From Lingula anatina (lineage: Eukaryota; Brachiopoda; Lingulata; Lingulida; Lingulidae), in NCBI RefSeq assembly GCF_001039355.2, contig NW_019775747.1, positions 760,752 through 824,751 of the forward strand: a stretch of DNA of 64,000 nt, written 5' to 3'. The translations under genes were made by a program, and so were the position numbers. Positions within the stretch are counted from its first letter, which is position 1, and each line of letters begins with the position of its first letter. Below are positions 1 through 12,945 of the stretch, one piece after another. The notes below the pieces were generated by a model, which had not been told where the DNA came from, did no database searches, and worked only from the letters and a program-made list of their open reading frames with translations.

Positions 1-543
1 TAATACCTCAGGACTAAACGACGAGGTGTAGGTGGTTAAAATGTGTGTATTTACGTTTCATTAAATTAACTCCGCTTCACCGTTTGGACTTGCCTGTTCG
101 CGTCAAATACTCGATGCGATCATCCATTCAATTGCGTTTGGTGGTGCTACGTAGTTCATCTAAAGCAATTTCCAAAATCAACCAACTTTATAGACTGTTG
201 ATTTTTTAATATTTGATTCTATCAACTCAAAACCCAATGTTTATTTCCCAGTAAACATACTCTAAGGTTCAACACTGAAATATCTTTATAATGCATTTCA
301 TTTTATGACAACGTTTCTCCTTTTTTCTATCTGTAAAGTTGTTACAAGTGCTCTTTGTCATCCTCTACTGCAATCCGAAAACCCATTCTCTTTCAAAGCA
401 TTAAAAAACTACAAATCATCTGCAGCAGTAAACGTCGTTTTGGTGTTATAAATGTACTCCTAACCTTTTCCATTAGAAAGGCTTTAATGGTAGTGGTAAG
501 CACTACCAGATTGGCGGCAATTTAAGTCAATGCCTCATAGAAC
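1..543. repeat. allelic/contig-end duplicate of 6471-7013
   Basis: This stretch matches 6471-7013 closely, with scattered substitutions and small indels. Shared landmarks are the opening CCTCAGGAC, the run GGTGGTTAAAATGTGTGTA and the closing run AAGCACTACCAGATTGG. The match ends exactly at the single N at 544. The likeliest reading is that a contig ending at 543 is the other haplotype of the interior of the next contig. No gene is recognised in either copy. Confidence 0.8.
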
Positions 544-2394
544 NGCTCAAAATCTAAAGTGCCTCATTGATGTCTCAAAGTGGATTTATTTGAATCACGA
601 AATAGAAATCAGTTTTGCGATAACTTTAAAGATATTATAAACGTTAAGATATTAAAAACTTAAAACTCTTAAATATCAGCCTATTTTGAAAATACAATTT
701 AAGCAATTTGAGTGAGGGTTTGGCCAAGAACATAAAATCTGCCTTTAAAATATCGAGGAAACACCGTTAAAAGAGTTGGCCTATCAAGTTTCTAGTAAAG
801 TATACTACACGCCAAAAAGAATTCTATTACGAGAAGAAGATTAGACTGAGAAGTGTGTCATACGTCAAATGTTCATGCATTACGCCTTCATTTTTCTATA
901 AAAATTATTTAAAAAATAGATAAAGGAATAAAAGGAAAGCTAAACTGACGAAGAAAAAAGGCCAACGGCGCTTTTGATCCGTATATCACTTGTGTATCGT
1001 TTCACCAATAATTTTGTGGAGTGACCAGAAGGGTATTGAACTGTTCACGTTAGCGCGCTAGTAATGGCGGTGGAGGTGAGCTGATCAAAGCACTAGCACA
1101 TGTAAGTTCAACCTTAGTAGGCCATTGAAACATGCCTGAACCATCTAAATAACCCAATACTGCTTGTACCACACACCGCTGTGGTTTGTTCTCCTGTTCT
1201 CAACACAATAAAATCCAAACCACGGCGCGTCTGTGGAGCATAGATCATTTGCCGCGGGTAACAAAAGAAACAGAAACATTTGTCTGGTTTTGAATACCAC
1301 CTCCAACGCAAACGGCTGCGGGAGATTCTGTTGATACGAGGTCCCGGTGATCCACGCGCTCCCGGTCTATGAACTTCGGGGTTTCAAAGTTTAAAAACCT
1401 CCATGGGATATCGGAAAAATATATTTCAGTAGCGGGTAGCAAGATAAAAACGAACATTTGTCTTTTTAGATGCTCCCACTATTACAGAGGAAAGAATTTT
1501 AGTATACTAGCTAGGGCCTTTTATTTTGCTCATAGTTAAAATGAGCATGTGGAATAAAGCCTTATTACATTTACATTTTGGAAATTTAAGAGGCATAATT
1601 TTTTCCTGTTTGTCTTGGCCACAAAATCAGGTTCAGTAGAACAATAACCTGTTTTTTTTTTTGTTTTTTTTTTTTTAGTCGTTTGATCTATGAGAATGTT
1701 GCGGTGAAATACTGAGGGTTTTCGGCATGAGCGCGTTTTACATAAATAAGACATTTCAAGAGTGGCACTATTATAGCACGCGGAACGGGTACAAGAGAAA
1801 CAATGATTTGTCTGATTTTCTAAAGAGCTAGATCATCATGGTGGTGACTATAGAACAAAACCTGCCATTTACACAATGTAATCATATGTTCCTCATTGCA
1901 TTTAAGTTTTCAAGTTTGTTAAGGAGTTAAAGGGCAGATAAGTCACTGAGCTAATTACAGTTTCGGTGTTCATTTAAAAAAAACACATAGCAGGACTATG
2001 CTGAGAAAGGCATTTTAGAGCAAACGAATCGGGTATAGGGCCTACTACAGGTTTATCATCCTAAGTTGAAAACGAGGACAACCTTGATAACTTAAATATA
2101 TCTATTGAAATTAAATACATTTAAGATATCAGAAACAGATTAATTTAGCATTATAGCTAAGATAATTTCCTTTGAAATTATTGAATATACGGTAGTGGTG
2201 ACAGCTGTCAGAGCGAAGCAGACGACAGTTTATGCAAATAGACAAGAGAAATAAGCACGCTCCTGCAGACAAAAGGTGAAACAGGTGGCGCGTCCTGTGG
2301 CATGAGGAGAAAAGCGATAGGTGGAGCTGATGAGACTGATGATTGGAACATTAGCTTTGATTAGGTGTGAAGTTACAAAGTTGGGATTTTTGAA

Positions 2395-2735
2395 GCTAAT
2401 TTATGTTATTTGTCAAGTGTATTTAGGTCTATTTAGCGAACGATACCGCGAACAATACCGTTCTTGTTATTCGTCGATACAAGATAAATGGTGGGTTTGG
2501 CAAATTTTGTGGCTTTCTATGTATGATGCGTCCCGGCAGCCTGAAGGTTCATTAGCTCATTGTTTATTCGGAAAGTTCATTTGTTTTCTTATTCCGAAAA
2601 TGATGGGAAATTGATCAAGCCTTGCAAAATAGGTGTGCTTGTTCCGAGAATTTGTAACTCTGAAGGTCCATTGCCCGGAAAGTTCACTAATGCGAATGCC
2701 CAGTGGTACGAAGGTTCGTAATTCCGAATATTACC
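2395..2735. repeat. degenerate short-motif repeat (TTCCGAA / GGTTCAT)
   Basis: Variants of ATTCCGAA, CGGAAAGTTCA and GAAGGTTCGT/GAAGGTTCAT recur irregularly, for example at about 2543, 2568, 2590, 2665, 2678, 2712 and 2722. The pattern looks like a decayed minisatellite with interrupted units. The open frame across its left part has no protein-like features and is probably fortuitous. Confidence 0.45.
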
Positions 2736-5700
2736 ATATGATATCATATTTTAACAACTGCCTTTTCCTAAGGTACCAGTTGCCACTAAGGTTCACACCA
2801 ATAACCCTCTAAAGAAAGTTGTTAAAACTTTTCGGAAACGGATCTTGAGACCAACAAACTTTGGAACCAAAGGGAATACGGACTGTGGGGATGCATCCCG
2901 TTTCACGAGTATCGTCTTAATTGCACAAACGCAGGTGTATTTTATCATTTTGTGTTCATTTTTTTAAACTGTAGTTTCAACTGCATAGAAATTGATCTTG
3001 CATTGCCACTGTCGCTATTCTCTCCTCTCATCTCTGTATCTCGCTCTCTTTCTCGAAAACCCACACAACCATGAAAACCTGAAGGCAATTATTTCCAATG
3101 GAGAGAGACAGCTGATCGTGGCAGTCAATACACAAAGTAAAAGAAAAAAATCCGTTTTAAATAAATTTTGTGCAATTAGCAAGCGTGCTAAACAAAGCCT
3201 TTTGTAAATCTAATTTAAAGAACTAACTCTTTCCGTATTCAATCTACTATGGGAGCCTGAGGCAGCGCCATGTAGCAAAGATTACGAGACTTACAATGTC
3301 TAGTTCAGGGCTTTAGTTTTCTACACACATAACGTCAATTTAAATGGTTTGTCATTACAACGGTCAAATAACGCATTACATTCTCCCGTACACCCTTCCA
3401 CAGTTCTGTTTAAGGACCGCCAATATGTATATAACTGACTGAGAAAGAAGTCTTATGATTTCGATAACTTGAAAACCGCGTGTCCTTGTTGAAGAGCGGA
3501 GGTAAACTATTGGTCAATTCGATTTTACCTCTCTGTGATAGGGCAAAGGCGGACTTCAATGATAAGACAGAACTCTGTATTTTCTACATTTTCTAAAGTA
3601 ATAAATTGAAAACATTCCATGAAGTTTCTGCTTATAAATAAGAATATATGGTAAGATTTACCTAACGGGTGAGCCGATCAGGACAGCTCTCTGTTACAAT
3701 GAAGATTTTCAATTGCATCATATGGCATAATACAAACATGCTCCACCTCGTTAGGAACGCTATTAATTTATTTATATATTCAATATTCTTCCGTTATTAA
3801 CTAGTAATTAGTAGATACACTGTATACACGTTATAAACCCCTTATGTTGACATCTATAATTTTTATCACACGCAGACTACACCAATAGTTTTAATCATAT
3901 AAACAGGCAATGTAATCAAAAATAACGGTACTTGACAGACCAATATATAATCTAATGTTAAAAAAGATGAACAAGGGTGAAGAGTGAGCATTAATGTCCA
4001 ATGCGTCTTAATGAACATACAATTAGCACTTTGTTGGATGGTTCCTGATGCTGAAAAAAGAAATGAAAAGGAAAAAATGCAAACATTGTAGCAACGGAAC
4101 ACATAGGAACCTTAGTTAAACGGTAAAAATTTCCTACGCTTTTTTGAAAGAGAATACACTATAAGACGAACAATACCTCTACATATATAACTAGAGTGGG
4201 AAGGGGGTTTTGTTCTATAAACTTACCCTTCCGCTCGAAACAGCATGGGTTGGCTCTGCCAAAACGTAGACAGACAGAACTAGAATCCAAGTCACAGACA
4301 AACAGGCAGAACAACACATGGCGTGGTAGAGTCTTAGAACAAAAGTAATAATTGTATAAAACTTGCTGTAAGTAAGACCAGATTGCCCCGATGGTTCGTT
4401 GCTGCGAATTCAATTGTTCGTGTTTAAAGTGTAAGCGGGTGATCCTTTTGCGTCTGACGGAGCAAGAGCTTGTCCGGCTACTTATTCTCCGCGGTAGGGA
4501 GTGCTACTGTGCGGCGAGCTCCCCCTCGCGATCCCTTTTAAATGCAATTCAGTTGCGTTCCTGGTTGGTAATACTAAGAACAGGCTAATAATACCAATTG
4601 TCTTCTAGTCCGCTTACCGGTGCTGTGATGGAAATTTAACCGCAATACCGTGTATTTTGCTTTTTCGTCGGCCTCGGAATGCTTTACACGCCTGTTTCTA
4701 GGAGGGAAGAGCACAACTTTCACTGAACTTTCCGTTCAGGGCGAAGCGAGAGATCCGGAGGGCTGTGGATTAGCACCAGCGGTAGGCTGGTGGGTCTCTA
4801 ACAGGGCATGTGTACCGTAGATGCTCCGTGTGACGGTGTAAATCAACTATCCAGAAGCCAGACACTATATAACAGTCTCTGAACAGCCTCAATAACAAGC
4901 TCCAATCCATGAATGAAAAGCTAACGTAATACACGCCTATGGTTAACAAATAGCAAGCGTACGCGGCAAGCTATATTATTCACTAATTTCCAAGCCGCGG
5001 TTTTGTTTCAACGAGGCGACGCCTCTCTCTGCTGTTCTCTGCGCACTGTGCACTCTCTATAGCCGCCGTATAGCTCCAGTTCTCAATCTATAATTTCCCT
5101 TTCATGCTTAATTCACACACCGTCTTACTTACTCAGCTTACTAACTCTCCGAAGCATCCAAAGCATGCGAAGGAACACGCGCACGAGTTACTCGCACGCG
5201 CTTTTCCCGTCACCTGTGACTAACTACACATTTTGATGAAGTCTAGTCGAAGTAATTGGTGGGAAGGTATGGGCTGCATGTGTTAAAGAAGCCATCATAC
5301 CAAATGACTCGGGCAAAAGTACTCGCTAGTTTCAGTTACCGCACCGGGCCGTTAAGTGTTATAATAATAAACGCCACTGGAAAGCGATGGAGTAGTTTCC
5401 AAATTACGCTGACTGGGTCTTTCAATGGGCGTGTAGCTTTTGCTCAGTTTTGCTGCCATAATGAAATTATGATGATTTTCAACGTAGAAATACTCAGTTT
5501 GACACAAGAGCGCAATGTCATGGGTTAAGAGTTTTATACGTTTTAATTTGCAATGGTTTCAATTAAATTTTTTCGACGTTTATTGAGTATTTCATTTATT
5601 ATTGCTAAGAGCTTCTATTATTTATTTGCCATGTAAAAAAATACATGCAATACATGTACAAATTACAATGTGAATCAGATATCAATGTGAATACGTTATG

Positions 5701-7214
5701 GACTCTATATTTGCTCTGTAGTAGTGGCGAGTGAACATCACACAATTATTGTCTTTCCAAACAATTCTGTATCAAACTGGGTCCTGGTACAACTAAGGAT
5801 ATTAATTAAGCAAAAGATGGAAAGCGAATTACCCTCTACCAGAACAGGACCACAGATAGATTTTTCGGTTGATATTCATATATTTGTCTCTTGCTAACTG
5901 ATGGCACAATTCTCTTCTATACGCGTTGGAGTAAAGTGTACATAATTAATTTGCGGCTCTGGTAAGCAGTAGAAAAGGATAAGTGCATGCTTTATACATC
6001 CTGTCACGGTCTCAGAACGTCATCGAGCTCAGATCTTCGTAATCTCCGTTGTGTTTTTTGTTCTGACTGAGAATCAATATGTTCAAGCACGGTGGCGCTT
6101 TTTATGATCACATGTGCAAAATGTCATTTTTGTAAAACCAGTGGGAAACTATTGACTTCTAACATGCATGACCTGAGTTCGTGACATAATACCCGTAAAA
6201 CGGTGATATGTGCTAGAACGTGCTCAAGTGAATGAAAGGTAATAACACGAACGGGAAAGTACATGTACACATTTTTATGAGAATAATGCAGAAGCCCCAG
6301 TGATTAGAGATTACACATATAGATATAATGCATAGATATAGAATAGATATAACGCAGCAAATTAGTAGAATGGGTAGTTTGAAAGGGTCTATCAAAGTAG
6401 CAGTGTTTTGTCAGGCTCAAAGAGAGACGGATTCGTAAGTTCTCTAAATCAACTTGTTGTTCACAGTTTAAATAAGACCTCAGGACAAAATGACGAGGTG
6501 TCGGTGGTTAAAATGTGTGTAATTTACGTTTCATTAAATGGAGTCAGCTACACCGTTTGGACTTGCCTGTCCGCGTCAAATACTCGATGCGGTCATCCAT
6601 GCAATTGCGTTTGGTGGTGCTACGTAGTTCATCTAAAGCAATTTCCAACATCAACCAACTTTATAGACTGTTGATTTTTTAATATTTGATTCTATCAACT
6701 CAAAACCCAATGTTTATTTCCCAGTAAATATACCCTAAGGTTCAACACTGAAATATCTTTATAATGCATTTCAGCTTATGAAATTGTTTCTCCGTTTTCT
6801 ATACGTAATGTTGTTATAAGTGCTCTTTGCCATCCTCTACCGCAATCCGAAAACCCATTCTCTTTCAAAGCATTTAAAACCTACAAATCATCTGCAGCAG
6901 TAAACGTCGTTTTGGTGTTATAAATGTACTCCTAACCTTTTCCATAAGAAAGGCTTTAATGGTAATGGTAAGCACTACCAGATTGGCAGCAATTTAAGTC
7001 GACACCTCATAGAATTAAATTAAGCGAGCTCCATCTGTTTGTAAGAAATTGCTCTAGAAGTAAAATGCCATTACATAGATCGATACTCAAAATATTTATT
7101 ATATTATATCGATCTAACTAGATGCTTAATCTCTGCACTCACACATGTTTTGTTTATCAGTACATTCATCATTTCGCCATCCTCACTTTGAATATTACCA
7201 TTATCATCATCAAT

Positions 7215-7242
7215 ATTATTATTATTATTATTATTATTATTG
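7215..7242. repeat. (ATT)n microsatellite
   Basis: About nine ATT triplets lie in a row after a short TCA/CAT-rich stretch. It is about 500 bases upstream of the Cys-rich peptide gene. Confidence 0.9.
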
Positions 7243-7576
7243 TTTCAGTGAGATATTTTAAGGCTTGGCATTGGGAAATGGCACGAGGAAATTACCTTGC
7301 CTATGTGCATAAGGCTGTTTGATGCTATTGTTTGTTTAGACAAATTGTGACGTAAGCCCTTCAATCAGGTCGATATCAATGTCCCAATGTATTGCACACT
7401 GTAAACGTGCCCGCGTTTGGATTTTGCTCATCAGACACAAGCTTTATAGTTTGGGATCGTGATAATAATAATTGTGTTACGTATTCTCTTCCCAGTTTCT
7501 ATCCACACCTCTCTCCACTCAGCAACACCTAGGCCAATATATCTAAACTAATTTCTTTCATACGAGAAGAGAGGTC

Positions 7577-7583
7577 TATAAAA
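7577..7583 (+). promoter_or_regulatory. TATA box candidate of the Cys-rich peptide gene
   Basis: TATAAAA lies 156 bases upstream of the ATG at 7739 in a pyrimidine-poor context. A start site about 30 bases downstream would give a 5' UTR of roughly 130 bases. No stronger TATA-like site lies between it and the ATG. Confidence 0.4.
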
Positions 7584-7738
7584 CATTTCGACTGTAAATC
7601 CCATAACGTGCTAAACCCTTATTGCTTTTAGTTTCACGTCTGCATATCAAGGCACTCTTAAGGCCTGCGTGCACGTAATCAGCAGGCAATTAAAGTATAC
7701 GAGTCTCTCCCTCTGCCAGTTCAATACTACGAGACAAG

Positions 7739-9232
7739 ATGAAGTCTGTTAGCCTAGTCCTGTTCCTGCTTCTACTTTGCCTGTGGATACACCCTGATAC
7801 TTGTGCCACAACGGACGACGAAGCTGCATGCCAAGTAAGTGTTCCAGTAACTGTACATGCGCGCTTTTCCCAGGGTATTGACCACCTTTCAATTTTTCTT
7901 TCTTTACCTACTTGTTTTTTTAAATTAAGATAATTATCAAATAAAAGGGAATAATGCCCATTTGATAGAAATTACATTACAAATAAAAGGGAATAATGCC
8001 CATTTGATAGAAATTACATTACAAAAAATAAATCTCTTTTTTTTTAAAAAGCTTCGTGTCTCGTAAGAGACAACTTTAAAATACGAATGGACACATTTAC
8101 ACTTTAGTATTTTCAAAATAATGAGAAAATGCATGTCAAAATCTTTAAAGCTAGAAACAGCTGTTACGTAAATAATTAATTATGTTTAAGCATTAACTTC
8201 ATAGCTAAAAGTAATGTTTACTATATCGGCATGTATTTTTACCATCATTTTCAAATTGTTATGGAATATACAAAATACAGAAATATGAATTTGCACATAG
8301 ACACATTATCTGCCTTACTCACAGCATCCAACACAATAAATTATTAAGAATATTTAGGATTCCTTGTATCGATCGGGACTCTGTACTTGTAATAACGGGT
8401 TTTTGTGTCACATTAATTCCTTTTAAAAGTTGAAAATTTATATATTTTGAAAGCACAACGATAACTTTCCGACCAACAGGTAGCACGGAAAGCCCTTCGT
8501 CTTTTTAATTATAAAAGCATGTCCGTAAAATGCCTTGGTTATTCCACGTAACAGACCTTACATCACAATTTATATATTAGTATAGCTACATGTATTTTAG
8601 CCAACACTACGAATTCTTACTCTGTACTATAGGCCAACTGAGTGGTGAAATTAATTCCCTGCCAAAATTATTGTTGGACACAGAGTAGAAAAAAATAGTC
8701 ATGTATTTGAATATCTAGTAAAAAATCAATCCTTGGCTCTAGTAGAAGGTATCGAATCCTCACGCAATACCATGGGAGTCATGATCAGCTACTTATATCC
8801 TTACAGACACGGGGAGGAAGGGGGACTACCTATGAAGTTATACTACTGGGGCGAATCAAGGGAGCACAGCTTAGTTTCTAAAGAGCACTTTCTCCGTCTA
8901 CTCTCTGCTAAATAAAGATAATAATCAATTAATAATGATAAAAATAAAATTTGAAACAACATTGTCCATCTTTGTGAGTATTATACATGTATAGTAAAAC
9001 TGCCCTAGGTCTTAAATGTTTGTTTTGACACCTCCCCCTTTGCTATCGTTCCCATCAACAAGTTTTAATATTTCAAAAAAAGATTATTCATTCTAGAAGT
9101 CTTTTTCAGAAAGCCTGTCATAAGGCGGAAATACAGTGCCTGGAGAAGTGCCCGGATCTTCGCTGTCAGTGGTTTGGGTGCTCCCCCTCCGAAGCCAAGT
9201 GTAAAATGAAATGCAAGAAACCATTGCCGTAG
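7739..9232 (+). CDS. small secreted cysteine-rich peptide, two exons
   Basis: The exons are 7739-7834 and 9110-9232, separated by a 1,275-base phase-0 intron with donor GTAAGT and acceptor TTTTTCAG. The joined frame encodes 72 residues ending in TAG. Residues 1-23 form a typical signal peptide (basic K2, a leucine-rich core at 6-15, likely cleavage after DTCA). An acidic stretch (TTDDE) follows, then a mature core with cysteines at 31, 35, 42, 46, 51, 56, 63 and 67. The spacing is C-x3-C-x6-C-x3-C-x4-C-x4-C-x6-C-x3-C, and the tail is lysine-rich. Three CxxxC pairs suggest disulfide-linked short helices. This is the layout of secreted defence peptides, toxin-like peptides and small hormones. 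The spacing does not match mytilin, myticin or macin as I know them. Function is not known; the gene model is strong. AATAAA at 9571 is the nearest canonical poly(A) signal. Confidence 0.8.
7939..8022. repeat. 42-base direct tandem duplication
   Basis: Two identical 42-base units (7939-7980 and 7981-8022) lie about 100 bases inside the intron of the Cys-rich peptide gene. They are identical over the full unit, which suggests a very recent duplication or an assembly slip. Confidence 0.9.
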
Positions 9233-11859
9233 TTTGTCGTTATCAACATTTTTTGAGATCAAGCACACGTTACACACAATACTAACAGTATGGTACAATA
9301 GTAGAAAACCTGAATCAGGAAGATCAGGTCCTATTGAACTGCTGACATAAAAAATACACTGCCAGTTACATGTACATGGGTATTGCTCTTCTCTCTTTGG
9401 TAATTGAAATGTATAATTGCAGTTAGAAAGGCTACCATGATGTTTTATTTTTAGAACTTGAATGTCTTCAACCTTGGAAATACATGTACGTTCCAGTTAA
9501 CCAGAAAGATGAGAAAAAATTTTATAATGTACAGGAGTTTGGTTTTCGAATTTTTGCCCAGACTTGGACGAATAAAACGATAATCAAATACGGAGAATTC
9601 GAGTAATGAATTATCTGACGATGCAGTAACTGGACGAATTCTCCCGGGATTATGAACTAAAGGCAGACATGATTTTCATTTCGTAATTTTTGAAACGGCA
9701 AACATAGAGGTTATTAAATTGTCATTTGACTACTCCTCTATTGTCTTGTTGTCATTCAACTCACGTGACATTTTCAACTTCAAGTAGGCCCTACATAGAG
9801 AGATAACAGCCCAAACATTGTGGACGTAATGCGAGAGCAAGGACTTGAATACATGAATACTAAATACATGTACATTAGATAGGCTTTCAGTCAAAGCCTC
9901 TGGGCAAAGCCACCAGTACGGTGTTAAATATGTCAAAAATGTATTCCACAGTTTTACATCAGTGATTTTTTTTTCCAATTTTGAGGTAAATTTTCACTAG
10001 TTACAAGACGGTAGAACACGTCTCGGAAGCAAGAAGGTTTGGAAGCCTACATGATTGACGTTAATCTGTCTCATACTTCAGGGTGACCATGATGTTTGTA
10101 ACGGGAGACGATGAAAAAATGATACTTATAATAATTGGCCCTTTAAGAATCTATAGCCTTTTGATCATATTACGTCTACTGGTCAGAATCGTGAATTGCA
10201 TGCCCCAAAAACTAGTTTTAAAATACAAAACTAAATTATTAGCTCCCAACGACAAGGTTTTCGTATTTGTTTCAAGTAATTTAGATCGCTTTAATATACG
10301 CCTTGTTATTTTTGAATGTGCTTTTGTATTTCCTATATTAAAAAGGTAAGGAAGAAATGATGTATACTATACACACAGTTGTACATTTTTGTCAATAATT
10401 TCTGATGCAAGTTCATATCCAAGAAACGCTGTATGAGCACCGGCACTACAGAAATCTACCTGTAAATAATAAATGACGGCACAAGTAAGATGAGAAATTG
10501 TCGTGATTAAGTAAAAGGCTAATGAGGCTTTTACAGCTAAAACAATAACCGAGACCTGAAAATCAATGGCTTTTCTGGACTACATACGCTGCAGAGTGGT
10601 TGAACTCAGTGCCATGTTTCTATCGAAAATTCAATTATGAATGTGAACAACTGCATATATCCGAGGCAATCTCTTATTTTCGTATAACACATGCACCACT
10701 GGTTTCCTCGACATAAATGTAAAAAGTACAGTTGCACGCGCCAATCTTTTTTACTTTAAAATTATTCCCACAGGAGACATAATTCGCTTTTTCTCTCCGT
10801 GGGTCCCATTTGGCCTGTCAACCGTTCAATAAAACAAACGATAAAAGAATATTTAAAAACAATAACAGAACTGGATCAAAACCTAGGAAACGCCCGATTT
10901 GATTATGATATGAGTTGGATAAGAAATATTGTTCTAACCTTACTTCTGCCTTCCGTCTCCTCTAATCATACACTTTACAAACTAGAAACCTGTACATATC
11001 ATCTGCACTGTCGCAAAAGCTTTCTTAGACACTCCGAGCACATACTGGGAAACGGCATTGCAAAAAAAAGCATGCATAATATATTCGACAGATGTCTCCC
11101 TGTCACCGTTGCACTTGTTACCAAACGGTTTTACATCTTCTAGACGGATACTATCCTAGACCCAGTGGATATTTGTGGAAGTAATTTGTTCTTAGCAACA
11201 TATTTTTTTGTCATAGGGAGTCTTCCCACGCAGTCTTGCGTTACATGCACGTGGTTGAAATGCTAAGTTCATGGTTTTATAGTTTCAAACAAGTTATTTG
11301 TATCCGAATTCATTCAGATATTGCTTCAGTCTTAAATAACAAGTGTGATATTATGATATAATAAACAAAAACGTTTCCTTTTTCTTCTGTTTTCCTTGAG
11401 CAAAACTTATTTGCATCAAGTTTAATATACTTACATTGCAACTGGAGGTGTACGGATTTTAGAACATTCGGACTATCGGCACGTACCTAAATGACATGTG
11501 ATGAAAAGCTTAAATAAACTATTATATAGAATAAAGCACCATGTTCTGGTGTTTATTCCTTCCGGGATGGATTAAATAGATATCAGTACTGTAACAAAAT
11601 AAATCAAAATGATTAAAAAGTCGTTTTAAAGCTATCTTAATAGTTGTTTGGTGTTTACGATGAACTAGTGAATTGTTTAAACTCCAGTTTAAGAAGTACA
11701 TTCAATTGAACTTGCTTACGAAGTCAGCTAAAACTGGAGTGAACAAATGCAGCAACTGCCTGAAATGAGTGAAGTGATTAACCTTGAATAGTACGTCAAG
11801 GTTACCTCATTCTATCCGTGACTAAGGACATATAGGATAGGATAATTGCCCAGGTAAAA
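9233..11859. other. intergenic, no recognised gene
   Basis: It contains the probable 3' UTR of the Cys-rich peptide gene, with AATAAA at 9571, followed by AT-rich sequence. The open frame at about 10800-11143 has no ATG at its 5' end and resembles no family I know. Confidence 0.5.
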
Positions 11860-11867
11860 TGGGGCAA

Positions 11868-12110
11868 GATGGGCGAGTCCATCCATCTGGAAGGGTGTCA
11901 GGTAGGGCAAGTCCATTCCATTTGGCAGGGGTGTCAGGTGGGGCGAGTCCATTACTTTGGGGGGGGTGCCAGGTGGGGCGAGTCCATTACTTTGGGGGGG
12001 GGNNNNNNNNNNNNNNNNNNNNNNNNNACGTGGGGCGTGTCTTTTCAAGTGGAGGGGTGTCAGGTGGGTAGAGTCCATTAAATTTGGCAGGGGTGTCATG
12101 TGAGTCCATT
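11868..12110. repeat. GC-rich minisatellite, ~34-36 base unit, with gap
   Basis: At least six imperfect units follow the pattern GTCAGGTGGGGCGAGTCCATT plus a G-run ending in GGGGT. They are interrupted by 25 Ns at 12003-12027. The G-runs vary in length between units. Both strands show open frames of X-containing low-complexity protein, which are by-products of the repeat. The gap size is probably nominal and the true array may be longer. Confidence 0.85.
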
Positions 12111-12127
12111 TTATTTTAAGAGTGAAA

Positions 12128-12604
12128 TTTATTTTTATCACAAATAAAAATTAACATTATTAACTGCACATTTAGGAATTTGTTAAAAACAAAATTGGTC
12201 AAATATTATTTGTATGATCTCAGTTTGCTTTAGAGAAGAGGAACTCATACTTTCAAAATATTAATTTTGGGCAATTTCAACTGTTGCCTTAAAAAAACGT
12301 GGTTTAAGGTAACACTGGAATATTTCCATCTTTTTCATTTTTTTTCAAATTTCAAATTGAAGTTTTCATACGAAGAATAGGGTGGGCATTATATAAAATA
12401 AAATTACGAACTCAAACCCGTTAAAAATTAACCTGTCCTATGTTGAGAAATAAGAAGAAGAAAAGAACGTTAATTTAAAGTTTAAAATTCATATAAAATA
12501 TTCAGTAAACTTTACAGGGGTAAAATGAACAAAATAAGATGAATACAGTTGATAAATGAATAGGCAGTTAAAACATAAAGATATAGTACAATTTAAAGAT
12601 AATA
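12128..12604. other. AT-rich spacer, nothing recognised
   Basis: This is AT-rich sequence between the minisatellite and the LINE fragment. It could include the decayed 3' UTR of the LINE, but no motif supports that. Confidence 0.35.
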
Positions 12605-12945
12605 AGCGAGTCAAATCAATTATAAAGTCTTTTGAAAATAACAGTAGTTTTATATATTGTTCCATTCATTTGGTCCATAGACTTGAAGAGCCAGATCGCC
12701 GTATATTTTCTGGCATTACATGGCATCAGCAATTTCTGGTCAAGTGATCTTGAACTACGTTTTGAAGCATTATGGTTAACCAATTTTAGAAGGTAAGGGG
12801 ATGTTAATTGATAAACAATTTTGAATAAAATACCTGCTCTAACAAGGAGCCAGAGCAACTGCTTTACAATATGTGTGATACGAGTCGCCCAGGGTATGCG
12901 GGTTACAAGACGCGCTGAAATATTCTGAATTTACTGCAGTTTTTT
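12605..12945 (-). pseudogene. LINE (CR1/L2-like) reverse transcriptase C-terminal remnant
   Basis: Read on the minus strand from about 12943, the frame gives KLQ, a stop, IQN, then ARLVTRIPWATRITHIVKQL. Next come WLLVRAGILFKIVYQLTSPY and a stretch with KRSSRS, LLMPCNARKY and IWLFKS. This follows, in order, the conserved end of CR1/L2-type non-LTR retrotransposon ORF2 proteins. There the motifs run KLQRIQN-ARLVTR, then I-L-LHWLPV--RI-FK, then LAP-YL--L, then R-LRS, PR-R-YG. The frame carries an in-frame TAA after KLQ, and the conserved GDRAF block is eroded. The catalytic RT core and endonuclease are absent, so this is a dead, 5'-truncated copy. Family assignment beyond CR1/L2-like is inference. 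Confidence 0.72.

Larger units (their letters stand above)
545..7738. other. long non-coding stretch, no recognised gene
   Basis: No open frame here resembles a known family, and none shows a credible exon with both splice sites. Visible content is a degenerate repeat at 2395-2735, a short (ATT)n run at 7215-7242 and a patch richer in G+C at about 4430-5220. The allelic copy of 1-543 lies at 6471-7013. Distant exons, UTRs or enhancers cannot be excluded. Confidence 0.5.
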
